NCBI GenBank assembly: GCA_030015575.1
Contig: CM057344.1
Span: 189,675,044-189,739,043, forward strand
Source of the DNA: Agapanthus africanus
Lineage: Eukaryota > Streptophyta > Magnoliopsida > Asparagales > Amaryllidaceae
DNA length: 64,000 bases
Direction: 5' to 3'
Position 1 is the first letter of the stretch, and every line of letters starts with the position of its first letter. The notes under the pieces were generated by a model. It had not been told where the DNA came from. It made no database searches and worked only from the letters and a program-made list of their open reading frames with translations. This document shows positions 11,901 through 23,000 of the stretch, piece by piece. The translations under genes were made by a program, and so were the position numbers.

Positions 11901-13370
11901 ACAGGGTTTAAATCATCAAAACATTAAAATAAATCAAATTGATTTATTTCCGAAAATCTAGAAAGCTCTAAATTTTCGTTTTAATTTGAAACTTGATGTT
12001 TTAACAAATCTAATGACCCTAATATCCACTAAATATCATAACTAAGTCATATAAACCATTAATAGATTTTATCCTCATCAATTTTCATTGAATCCAAAGT
12101 TCTAGTTTGCAAACTATCCAATTTTAAAATTTTAAAAGCAACAATTTGTAAACTAGTAACTAGATTAGTTTTAGCATTCCATTAACATGTTGATCTCCTC
12201 ATTAAAACCATAATAAATTTATAAAAACCCTAACTAGATTTTAAATTTCACATTTTCAATAATTTCTAAAAACCTAGTTTACAAAAAAAAAGCTTAATTT
12301 GGACATTTTACATCTAACAATTTACATATTGGCAATTAGATTAGGTTTTGCATGTCTTAAGATCTTCACTACTCCACACAACCATAATCCAAATACTCTA
12401 AACCCTAACTTTAGATTAACCCTTCACTTGAAAACCAAACTTTAAAATTAAACCATATTTAAACTTCTAGTTAGCTCGATTGAAGTAATTAGACAACATT
12501 TTGACTAAAGGGTTAAGATTATACCTCACAATTTCAAGAGATCCAACATGAATCTAGCCTCCCAAACTTGCTTCTTTTCACCAATATCCATACAAATATA
12601 GCCAAGGAAAAATGGGTAAGGGTTGGATTTTGAAATTAGTGAGCTTTTATTTGATTTTTCATGGAATTTTTGTGAACTTTGGAGAAGAAATGAGATGGGG
12701 AAATGAGAGAAGGGGGGCTGCTGAATTTCTGCAGCAGTGAGGAGGTGTGAGAGAGTGTGGTGTTGGGTGTGGGTGAGAGAAAAGTCCAAGCAAGGAACCA
12801 TACATCAAGTATAAAGACCCATGCTTATGTTTAACACCAATTTCTTTTCTTTTGTTGCTTTATTGTGTGAAATGGGAGGCCTATGAATGTTGGGCTGATC
12901 AAGGGGGGCCGGCCAAGCATGTAGGGGAAATGGGTGTGGGTTTTGTTTAGGTGAGAAAAAGAGATAAGTGTAGTAACCCACTCCATTACACTAATTTCAC
13001 CGAAAAAAAATCCTTTTTCTTCAATAATTTCTAAAACGTTTTGGCAAACGATTTCGTTTCAAAAACCACATGATAAAATTTTATTTAATATTTTATGATG
13101 CACAAAATTTGTTTCAACTCATTCCAATTTGTAATTTTCCCTAATTAAATATATTAGTGACGGCTTAAATAATAATAAAATAATATTTTTTTCAGAAAAT
13201 TTGAAATTTCACCAGCGGCTCAATAAACACCAAATAATAGCAATTACATAGCTAGAATATGTATATTTAATTTTTATAATAAGATATTTGTATTTTGACT
13301 TTTTACAGAAAACCCCCTTATTTTACCGATTTTTTTGAAATTTCACCGAAACGATTTTCAAAGCGTTACA
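8907..13370 (-). repeat. L 3' LTR (left copy)
   Basis: Begins TGTCATGTCCCG and ends GCGTTACA on the plus strand; the inverted TGTAAC...GACA ends match the G and R families. It contains the 11-bp stem ATTACCGATGA/TCATCGGTAAT (10460-10470, 10515-10525) and the conserved hairpin GTAGAT-ATAA-ATCTAC (11611-11626) next to a splice-donor-like CAGGTGAGTA on the minus strand. The short frames of up to 150 codons recur unchanged in the other LTR only because the LTRs are recent duplicates. Confidence 0.93.
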
Positions 13371-13386
13371 ATCTTCCCCTCTTAAA
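13371..13386 (-). other. L polypurine tract
   Basis: Read on the minus strand it is CTTTAAGAGGGGAAGAT ending exactly at the LTR. It matches the tracts of G (30684-30695) and R (62767-62781) and would prime plus-strand DNA synthesis. Confidence 0.85.
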
Positions 13387-14019
13387 GAAATTCGGTCCCC
13401 GAATTTAAATTAAAAATCCCCTCCCAAATACTAAAATATTTCAACCAAAATCATCAAATCGGCGGGGCTCCGAAATCATAAATACATAAACACATCATAG
13501 CGCAATGCATGCGCATGAGTAATGAGTAGATAACTCGAAATCAAAACTCCGTCAAGCATCCCGCAATCATCGGAGTCAAGGTGAAGACACGAATGCCAAA
13601 TCTCAAGCAAGACCGATATGCTATAAATCGGAACTATACATGCAAATATCAGGAGGAAATGCATGCCAAATCCTTTAAGTTGTTGTGCAATGCACATAAC
13701 ACTGCACAGTGGCGGACGTCTATCATAAGAAAATAACTATATACATATATACCTTTGTTTGAAATGTACGTTCCGCCGTTTTGGAAACAATTTAGAAGGG
13801 TCTCCTTGTTTTAAACATTTCGTGTCATATCAGACACGTAGGTAAATACTGAGGCTATAGCTCGCTTTTTGGAAATCCCTTCAATAACTATCAATGCATG
13901 CAAAATATATTTAGGTACTGTCCTCTGACTAGTCCTGCTCAGTACAAAAACACATAGCAATATCATAAAAACGTACTGCTCCATAAGAAATCAATCCCAA
14001 AATATGCACATGAATACTA

Positions 14020-14468
14020 CGTGCGTCTGGTGCGCACGGAAATCAAAATCCATGAATGTGCCATACATGCGCACAGAAACAACATCTAAGTGCATCGGGT
14101 GTGCACGAAACATCTGTCGTAGGCAACGTGTGTGCCTGACAGCAAAATTAGGTGCATCTGACATGCACGAAAATCTCGATTGAGTGCATCTGGTGTGTAC
14201 CACAATCGCATATCAAAATATGCGCTCAACATGCGCGAAAATCCAAAGCCAGGTGCATCCATCATGCACGAAATCATGAAATCCAATATCAAGCGCCGGA
14301 CATGCACAAAATCAAATCAGGTGCACAAGGTGCACAAAACAATATCGAATATCACAATCGAAATCGAAGTCCAGTGTATCCAAGTGCACAAAATACATGT
14401 CACTGCACTGCAAGCATATATAAACTATACAGAGTGCAGGAACCAAATCGTGTGCGTGCATACGCACA
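14020..14468. repeat. Array of short hairpins with compensated stems in L
   Basis: At least ten dyads spaced about 15-60 bp apart, nearly all with a 5-6 bp stem and a 5-7 base loop (usually 7). Examples are CGTGCG/CGCACG (14020-14038), GTGCA/TGCAC (14090-14106), AGGCA/TGCCT (14121-14137), GTGCA/TGCAC (14152-14168), GTGCA/TGTAC (14184-14200), GCGC/GCGC (14222-14236), GTGCA/TGCAC (14253-14269), GTGCA/TGCAC (14321-14335), GTGTA/TGCAC (14374-14389) and TGTGCG/CGCACA (14451-14468). Stem bases change in pairs or to G-T pairs while the intervening sequence is not conserved. It could act as RNA hairpins or as paired protein-binding half sites; the function is unknown. Confidence 0.82.
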
Positions 14469-15204
14469 AAATCAATTCAAATGTCTAAAACCGTAAAATC
14501 ACAAACATGTGAAACCAAAGCACGAAAACGATATCAAGTGCAACACTGTGCAAAGATCGTAAATCCTCAATCATCAAAATCAAATCCTGCGAATAAATCA
14601 CCCAAAACATCGAAATCAATAATGGCGGAATAGTACCGCTCAAGCACATACTCCAAGAATCTCTGGCCAACTGTCGTGGTCACTCATAGCATGTCTCATC
14701 GACGAACCTGAATTCCGGCCTGCTGGTGTGCGTAACATGACCACTCCTGGGTCCAAGTCTCCTCGTAAATCATTCCAGAAAGGTCCTGTCGAAACCTCTC
14801 CCAAATCTCGTCTCTGCCGAACTGTCCGGAAGTCATCGTCCCTTACTAGATCTGTTCTCGTTCCGGAACGGCTACATACTCATCACAACTCCTTCTGGAA
14901 GGTAAGTCCAAGTACCATGCCTCGGCATGCGCATCGCATCTCTGATGTCGGCAGAGTGGAATGTCATCTCATCTAGATCTGGTACGAACCTCCTACTTCA
15001 CTGTTCTCTAATGTCGTCTTCTTTGGACTCGTCTCGTCGTGGCTGCATGGACTGAGCTCCAACGACTATCCTCGTATCTGAAGTCTCCCAAGAAATGCAT
15101 CTCACCATCTAGCATCCGAATTAAGTCGAGCCATCCGATCGAGTCGTCGAAACCTCATAATCCCCCAAGAGCTCAACATCTTGGGTACAGTATAATAGTA
15201 TCGA

Positions 15205-15354
15205 GTACATACCACAGCATCGGTGGTCCAGCCGTAGAAGGGCAAACCCAAGCCTCACTAATGGCGCCGTAAAACCGCCGCAAACCCGAAGGTTCAAAGG
15301 CTTTCACACGGTCATTAAGTCGAGTTAGGGTTTCATTCTTCTAGAGGGACCATA
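15205..15354 (-). other. Structured block shared with copia C leader
   Basis: The minus strand here aligns with 36524-36680 on the plus strand. Shared runs include ATGGTCCCTCTAGAAGA, TTGAACCTTCGGGTTTG and CCCTTCTACGGCTGGACC. Its centre folds as AACC-UUCG-GGTT (15283-15294 on the plus strand as AACC-CGAA-GGTT), inside a longer imperfect stem. Confidence 0.75.
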
Positions 15355-15639
15355 GAATTGCCTGCATGTCTTTCCGACTACTTTAAACTTGGAATAATAG
15401 GTTTCCGACATTCGATCGTCTCTGTCGACCCTCACGTCTCTGCGTGAAGTCGTCTCTAGCTGGAATCAACCTATCTGATGACCTCGCATCGGGGTAAGCG
15501 AACGAACCACCTTTCCTAGTCATTCATCATCGGGTGACTAGCGACCTTCTATCATCTATTCGTACAACTCGCCACGCAATAGCTCCAACATATGGGGCGA
15601 TATCTTGTCGCTCGCAGCAACAACTGGCTCGCTCGTCTG

Positions 15640-15960
15640 CATGCTGAACAGTGCCTCAATCGTCAGGAGTAAGCAATACACCAACGGTCATCAAAATCTG
15701 GCTGGCCTCTGTCAGTGGCTCAATTCTGTAGTGCTGATCGGCACGTCCAAGTAATCTCATACATCGATCCATCAAACGCTCGGGGCGTGAAAACACAATA
15801 AAAAGACACATCTCTGCAATCATGTGTCGCCGGAATTTCGCCCTGGTCAGTCCTCGTTCGTGACGAGCTTGTGCTGACCGCAACTCTAGCCGTAGCTCTC
15901 CCTGCCGTAACCGTAGCAGCAAAACCAAACTGGTACCGATGAGGCTAGATCAGAAAGGAA
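15640..15960 (-). pseudogene. L gag-like remnant
   Basis: Minus-strand DNA downstream of the L leader resembles the start of G gag: both have a run of AG-rich Arg codons and then GAGGACTGACCA followed by a similar context. A 90-codon frame (15928-15656) covers it, but beyond the first ~35 codons it matches nothing I recognise, and it has no zinc knuckle or capsid motif. It most likely marks where an ancestral Tekay gag was deleted or replaced when L became non-autonomous. It may not be translated at all. Confidence 0.45.
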
Positions 15961-16116
15961 TATAATACTGAACAAGGAAATGTACATCCTAAGGCTTCAT
16001 AAGTGGAGTGGCGTTTCATAAATATGCCGCGGAACATACCAACGGTATGTCACTTTACTTTAGTCACCTATTCCATCAACCAAGGGTCATCCTATACTCC
16101 GAAGGTAAAACCTAAC

Positions 16117-16128
16117 GCTCTGATACCA
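16117..16128 (-). other. L primer-binding site (initiator Met-tRNA type)
   Basis: The minus strand reads TGGTATCAGAGC four bases after the 5' LTR end, an exact match to the usual initiator Met-tRNA primer site. The bases that follow (GTTAGGTTTTACCTTCGGAG) track the G leader at 3572 onward. Confidence 0.92.
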
Positions 16129-16132
16129 ACTT

Positions 16133-19100
16133 TGTCACGTCCCGAAAGTACGGAATATGACCGGCACTTAAACTACGAACGTCTCGAGGCGTACGTAATC
16201 TAAGTAAGCCGAAAACCCAGAAATCCAAACCAAGAAAAGTAAGAGAGTGAAGGAAAACCAATTTAAAACGAGTAGTTTCAATAGCATAAGCCGAATTATG
16301 CGGTTTTTAAAACATCAAAAATTTACTGAAAATTTCGGCAGAGTCTCCTTTGTAAATACTGGCCCCCAAATAGGATACAACATGAATAGTATACGAAATC
16401 AATAAAAAGGCATCCCCAAGCGGGAGCTAGCTCTTCGTCAATCGACGGTCACAACCACACAAGCAATATAATATACAACGCCAAGGGCGAGGATCAAAAT
16501 TCAAAAGGAAACTCAAAACCACAAGAAAACCACAGAAATACAACGCGCGACTCTAAGGTCGAAAGAATAAACATCATTGGTCTCTATCTCAAATAAATAC
16601 ATGTTTGGTTGATGGAATTTACTAGATACAACGGCATAATATTATACAAGGTAATATGATGGGTACGATAAAAGAAAAACCCACCTACTAGCAAGTCACC
16701 CGAATGAAACTGAGCCCGCAAAGCCGTAATTAAACATGTACGGCAAAACCTGCAAGAAACTGGGGCACAACGGGGGTGAGTTGTCAACTCGTGAATAGAA
16801 AAATATCTACGCACAGAAATCGCATAAATAACGCAATCCTAGGTCAATGATCATAATATATCCTCAAAAAAATGTATATAACATGCAGCCTAAAACAATG
16901 GCTAGGGTAAATATCTAACCCGAGTGTAAACTCATGTGCCCGTGTCAGTGCCTCAGATAGCAATATATCATATGAATGAGGTATGCATGCATGAAAACAG
17001 AATACATGTAAATGAAGAAACTGTTTTCATAAATTAGTGAGATTTCCTTCGTATTTTTAAACTGAGGTATCATAAATGAAATCAGTATCCACAGTGTCTA
17101 GCATTGACACAAAACATAAATCTCACTGTCTCGAAATATCAATGTCTCAATCTCAGTATCTAGAGCGCCGTCAGTCCAGACCGGCCCCTACCATCCATCT
17201 CAAGACCACGACGGTATCCTCCGGATATCCGACGCGTCGGGTAAAATCACCGGTCGGTAGTGCTCCCCTGCCGGGCTCAACGTCAACACCACATTCCTCT
17301 TGCCCCGGGGTACCGCACCGGGCCCACCATGTACCCGAAACGGTTCCTCCACTCCTCGAATCGGGTCTCGAAATCCATCAGCAAACTCATGGTGGACGAC
17401 TCATACATCATGGGAAAACCGCACTTTTTATTTTAAAAGAGAGAAAATGTTTATTTATGTTTTTGCGGTTTTCCTCCAAATCCAGAAAATCTCATGGAAA
17501 TCCGAATCCAAACCTCAATAACACGTAAAATAGTGAATATATGCATGAGAATCCATGAATGCGGCATAACAATGAATAACAGTATGCATGAAGTAGCAGG
17601 TAATAACAACAATGTCTAAACTAACATATAAGGCAAGTACGCTATGTCAAGCAATAATATTGTCTAAGGTGTACGTGACATGGCAATTACCGATGAAGAT
17701 GTGTGTGAGCCGGCAAGTAAGTGTACGTGGTACATACGCATCATCGGTAATGGTGCTGGTGTCCTAACAGCATGGTATCAATAATAGAGTATGAAACATA
17801 ATATAAGCATGCGATGCGAAGCGAACCACAATAATGAGCGGGAGCTGAATACTAGATGCAACTATAACTAATCTGCACTAATCTAATATAAGTCCTACAA
17901 ATGGTGCCTTTTGAAATAACACGAATCATGGGGTTTTGAAAGTAGGGGCTACGGTGTTTTTATGAAAAAAATACGTCTTTTGAAATATCCGTAGGATCCC
18001 TTTGGCTGTCTTTTAAAATACCCACGATTCGTTAGTTTTTGAAATAGGTAAGAATCGAATCTAATCTAACAACTAAACTAAACTAAAGGGCTAAGCTAAC
18101 AGGCTGGACTACAGGTAAGGAAACCGCCTAACATCTGAGTCGATACATATACATACCTATATATATATTAGTCGATGATCCCGCCTCAATAGTATTATAT
18201 CCGATACCATATCTATAATCAGATATCCCAAGTCAAGAGTGCGGATCAATCATCAAGATACAGCTCGTACGTAAATCCATCGTACGGCATCCCCAATTCT
18301 GGGTACGGGTCAATATCACATTCATCATACTATTCATCTGGTATCCTTTTATCAAATATCATGATCGGGGTACTGATCTACGTCTAGTACAATACTGATA
18401 CCGCCTAAGTATGCATGCACGTGTGTGAAACCCTACGTCAAGGACCTGCTACAACGTCATGTCGTATCTCGAATACGAACCCTACTATATCACCGATCTC
18501 ACGGCCTCAAATCAAATCTCATCGACTCAGCTCAATCCCAAGTATCATCCTCAACTCCGTATGCGAACACATAGTCCCATACCCATGTGAACCCATAACT
18601 ATAAAGAATCCCATGAGCACATATCAATAGGAATGTATGCAAGTATGTATGTGTGTATGTGTAGTGCAACACTACCCTAGGGTTCGCAACACTAAAGTAC
18701 TCCAACACACCAATATCCATCCTAAGCATCGTTATTAATCCCAAATAACATATAATAACTGTTGGTGTGTATACGCATCCGTATACACCACCACGGACTG
18801 CGGGGGTGCTATACGCCATCCACCCGACTTCTCCCCGTAGATATAAATCTACTCACCTGGTCCTCGCTAGCCGGTGCCGACGTCGCTATGCGCTTGGTTG
18901 TCGTCTCGAAGTTCACATGGGGTACCTACATATCATAACGCATCGTGTTGTATTAAAATCCGACTCATGACCAAAACGACCCGTGAATCCCACATAGGTC
19001 AAAACCTATGGTTGCTCTCTCTCAAATCAACCCAAAACCCTCGACATCGGCGTACAAATGCCGAGTGATCGAGAAAAACTCAACGTATAAATCGTAGTTC

Positions 19101-20595
19101 CCAGAACTCACTAATTATAATCTAAAACAGGGTTTAAATCATCAAAACATTAAAATAAATCAAATTGATTTATTTCCGAAAACCTAGAAAGCACTAAATT
19201 TTCGTTTTAATTTGAAACTTGATGTTTTAACAAATCTAATGACCCTAATATCCACTAAATATCATAACTAAGTCATATAAACCATTAATAGATTTTATCC
19301 TCATCAATTTTCATTGAATCCAAAGTTCTAGTTTGCAAACTATCCAATTTTAACATTTTAAAAGCAACAATTTGTAAACTAGTAACTAGATTAGTTTTAG
19401 CATTCCATTAACATGTTGATCTCCTCATTAAAACCATAATAAATTTATAAAAAGCCTAACTAGATTTTAAATTTCACATTTTCAATAATTTCTAAAAACC
19501 TAGTTTACAAAAAAAAAGCTTAATTTGGACATTTTACATCTAACAATTTACATATTGGCAATTAGATTAGGTTTTGCATGTCTTAAGATCTTCACTACTC
19601 CACACAACCATAATCCAAATACTCTAAACCCTAACTTTAGATTAACCCTTCACTTGAAAACCAAACTTTAAAATTAAACCATATTTAAACTTCTAGTTAG
19701 CTAGATTGAAGTAATTAGACAACATTTTGACTAAAGGGTTAAGATTATACCTCACAATTTCAAGAGATCCAACATGAATCTAGCCTCCCAAACTTGCTTC
19801 TTTTCACCAATATCCATACAAATATAGCCAAGGAAAAATGGGTAAGGGTTGGATTTTGAAATTAGTGAGCTTTTATTTGATTTTTCATGGAATTTTTGTG
19901 AACTTTGGAGAAGAAATGAGATGGGGAAATGAGAGAAGGGGGGCTGCTGAATTTCTGCAGCAGTGAGGAGGTGAGAGAGAGTGTGGTGTTGGGTGTGGGT
20001 GAGAGAAAAGTCCAAGCAAGGAACCATACATCAAGTATAAAGACCCATGCTTATGTTTAACACCAATTTCTTTTCTTTTGTTGCTTTATTGTGTGAAATG
20101 GGAGGCCCATGAATGTTGCGCTGATCAAGGGGGGCCGGCCAAGCATGTAGGGGAAATGGGTGTGGGTTTTGTTTAGGTGAGAAAAAGAGATAAGTGTAGT
20201 AACCCACTCCATTACACTAATTTCACCGAAAAAAAGCCTTTTTCTTCAATAATTTCTAAAACGTTTTGGCAAACGATTTCGTTTCAAAAACCACATGATA
20301 AAATTTTATTTAATATTTTATGATGCACAAAATTTGTTTCAACTCATTCCAATTTGTAATTTTCCCTAATTAAATATATTAGTGACGGCTTAAATAATAA
20401 TAAAATAATATTTTTTTCAGAAAATTTAAAATTTCACCAGCGGCTCAATAAACACCAAATAATAGCAATTACATAGCTAGAATATGTATATTTAATTTTT
20501 ATAATAAGATATTTGTATTTTGACTTTTTACAGAAAACCCCCTTATTTTACCGATTTTTTTGAAATTTCACCGAAACGATTTTCAAAGCGTTACA
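16133..20595 (-). repeat. L 5' LTR (right copy)
   Basis: 4463 bp, about 99.4% identical by eye to 8907-13370. The promoter of L should lie here, reading leftwards. I see no convincing TATA box. The 11-bp stem recurs at 17686-17696/17741-17751 and the splice-donor-like hairpin at 18837-18852. Confidence 0.93.
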
Positions 20596-21056
20596 AGGTT
20601 AACATCAATATCCCTCTCCTAGATGCGATTCAACAAGTCCCCGCTTATGCGAAAATTCTTAATTACTTGTGCACTAGGAAGAGGAAGACTCAAGTGCCGA
20701 AGAAGGTCTTCATGTCTAATAATATTAGCACTGCTTTTATTCCCCAGCTACCAAAGAAACGTAAGGACCCAGGATGTCCTACAATATCGATTTCGATTGG
20801 GAGTAAAAACATAAATCGTGCTCTTTTAGACCTTGGCGCAAGTGTTAACCTGCTCCCTTATTCTTTCTATGAGCAATTAGGGATTGGAGAGCTGAAACCT
20901 GCTCACTGCACTCTCCAAATGGCAGACCAATCTATCACCAAACCAAGGGGTGAATTAGAGGATGTATTGATAAAGGTCGGGGAATTTGTTTTCCCTGTAG
21001 ACTTCATTGTGCTCGACACACATCCTGTAGCAAACCCCCGGGGATAAATTCCGGTG
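20596..21056 (+). pseudogene. pol: A pol: aspartic protease segment
   Basis: Follows the right copy of the AGGTT duplication and reads VNINIPLLDAIQQVPAYAKI, continuing MEMFKQ from before L in the same frame. The retropepsin active site is LDLGAS (Asp codon at 20829), the DLGA form seen in Athila/Tat elements, with ILGRPFLAT at about 21058-21084 as the second conserved block. The enzyme would cut the Gag-Pol precursor in particles. A TAA at 21045-21047 interrupts the frame between these blocks; reading resumes in the same frame. The apparent ATG at 20520 lies in the L LTR and is not a true start. Confidence 0.88.
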
Positions 21057-22613
21057 ATTCTGGGTCGTCCTTTCCTTGCCACTTCCAACGCTGTTATAAA
21101 CTGTAGAAATGGTTCAATGAACTTATCATTTGGAAATATGACCATTGAACTAAACATCTACAAAGTTGTAAGTCAGCCATCAGAACCCTCTGTTCATATT
21201 TTAGATGTGTGCTCTGTCCATGAGATCGCTCCCGATAGTTGTGGAGCTGAGGAACTTTGCTTTACTGATCTCGATGACATTACCACATCTCTGTTTGATT
21301 TCACACATGATCTTAGTGAGGACACTTTCTCTATACTTGAGTCCTGCACTTCTGACTTTTCTTCACCCGAGTCTGTATCTTTCACAGGCTCTGAGCTTCT
21401 TTGTAAATCCAAAAATCATTCAATGATCCCTCCTTCTATCATTTCTCCGCCCGAATTAGATCTCAAAATTTTACCGTCTCACCTTAAATATGCATATCTA
21501 GGTGAGAATGAGTCTTTACCGGTTATCATATCCGCATCTCTCGCATCAGAGCAAGAGAAAGCCCTTTTATCGGTATTGAGATCTAACAAAGAGGCATTTG
21601 GTTGGAGTATGGCGGACATCAAAGGGATTAGTCCCTTGATAGTTGAACATCATATACATGTGATGGATGATGCCAGAACAACCCGAGAACCACAGAGACG
21701 GTTGAATCCCGTCATGAAGGAAGCAGTGATGAAAGAGATCGTCAAATGCCTAGATAATGGTATTATATACCCCATCTCCGATAGCCAGTGGGTGAGTCCT
21801 ATACATGTCGTTCCTAAGAAATCCGGCATCACTGTTATAACCAATGAGGCAAATGAGTTGATTCAGACACGCACCCAAACTGGGTGGCGTGTATGTATTG
21901 ATTATAGAAAACTCAATGCCGCCACGAGGAAAGACCACTTTCCTCTACCATTCATTGATCAGATGCTGGAACGCTTAGCGGGACGAGAGTATTATTGTTT
22001 TATGGACGGATACTCAGGCTATAATCAGGTCCCCATCGCCAAAAAGGATCAAGATAAAACCACTTTTACTTGTCCTTTTGGTACCTTTGCTTACAGTCGC
22101 ATGCCCTTTGGGTTATGCAATGCTCCCGCTACCTTTCAGCGGTGTATGATGGGGATATTCTCTGATATGGTAGAGAATTTTCTGGAGATCTTTATGGACG
22201 ATTTCTCGATTTTTGGAGACTCTTTTTCTGATTGCCTATCGAATCTTGACGCTGTTCTTACTCGTTGCAAAGAGAAGAACTTGACTTTGAACTAGGAAAA
22301 ATGTCATTTCATGGTCCAAGAAGGAATAGTACTTGGACATGTTATTTCACAGAAAGGCATTGAGGTTGACAGAGCTAAGATAGATGTTATTCAAAACCTC
22401 TCTCATCCCAAAAGCGTCAAAGACATTCGATCCTTTCTTTGCCACGCGGGCTTTTATAGGAGATTCATAAAGGACTTTAGCAAAATTGCTAGACCTTTAA
22501 CACTACTCCTGGCCAAGGATACGACCTTCCACTTTGACTCGGACTGCGAGACAGCTTTCGACTCACTTAAACACTCACTCACCACAGCCCCCGTCTTATC
22601 GTCTCCCGATTAG
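21057..22613 (+). pseudogene. pol: A pol: reverse transcriptase segment
   Basis: Same frame as protease. It contains an acidic spacer (about 21180-21470), then the Ty3/gypsy reverse transcriptase: EAFGWSMADIKGI, DYRKLNAATRKDHFPLPFI, YSGYNQVPIAKKDQ, FGTFAYSRMPFGLCNAPATF, the catalytic FMDDFSIFG (Asp codons at 22197 and 22200) and the connection region VLGHVISQKGIEVDRAKI ... FLCHAGFYRRFIKDF. It copies element RNA into DNA. In-frame TAG stops at 22293 and 22611 both stand where a conserved Trp is usual (LNWEKC and DW-YPFE contexts), consistent with TGG to TAG changes. There are no frameshifts. Confidence 0.92.
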
Positions 22614-23000
22614 GACTACCCCTTTGAGCTGATGTGTGACGCATCTGATTTTGCAGTAGGTGCAGTTTTAGGACAACACATCGATAAGATGCCACACGTG
22701 ATATACTATGCAAGTAAGACCCTGAATGATGCGCAAATCAATTATACAACCACAGAAAAAGAACTCTTAGCGGTTGTATTTGCATTAGAAAAATTCAGGC
22801 CTTACTTGATTGGCTCACCTATAGTTGTGTATACTGACCATTCCGCTTTAAAACATCTTCTGGCGAAGAAAGATGCAAAAGGTCGACTAATACGTTGGAT
22901 CCTTCTGTTACAAGAATTCGATCTTGTTATCAAAGATAAGAAAGGATGTGAAAACGTAGTAGCCGACCATCTATCACGCATCATCTCTTCCCCTGTGACC
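22614..23000 (+). pseudogene. pol: A pol: RNase H segment
   Basis: Continues in frame after the TAG at 22611: [56 protein letters not shown], and [11 protein letters not shown] at the end. The Asp of CDAS, the Glu of TEKEL and the Asp of YTDH are the expected catalytic residues, so this part appears intact. It degrades the RNA strand during reverse transcription. The first ATG at 22632 is internal to the polyprotein. Confidence 0.9.

Larger units (their letters stand above)
13387..16116 (-). other. L interior, non-coding
   Basis: On the minus strand the first ~230 bases align with the G leader. A short gag remnant follows, then a block shared with the copia C leader (15205-15354), about 700 bases without recognisable content, then the hairpin array at 14020-14468, and finally AT-rich sequence up to the purine tract. 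No frame longer than 114 codons exists on either strand and none resembles a retroelement enzyme. Confidence 0.8.
8907..20595 (-). mobile_element. Element L: LARD-like non-autonomous LTR retrotransposon
   Basis: Two LTRs of about 4464 and 4463 bp flank only 2762 bp of non-coding interior. The target duplication is AGGTT (8902-8906, 20596-20600). On the minus strand the order is 5' LTR (20595-16133), primer site (16128-16117), interior, purine tract (13385-13371), 3' LTR (13370-8907). No protease, reverse transcriptase or integrase is present. LTRs above 4 kb around a short non-coding interior are the defining layout of large retrotransposon derivatives. The leader matches G, so a Del/Tekay-type element is the likely helper. 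About 28 LTR differences by eye (0.6%) indicate a recent insertion. Confidence 0.93.

Noticed and set aside
14020-14468. CRISPR-like repeat array
   Set aside because: The units are short dyads with irregular spacing, there are no identical direct repeats or cas genes, and the context is a plant retroelement.
20520-20595. Start of the protease ORF at the ATG at 20520
   Set aside because: These codons lie inside the L LTR; the real pol frame joins from 8906 across L.
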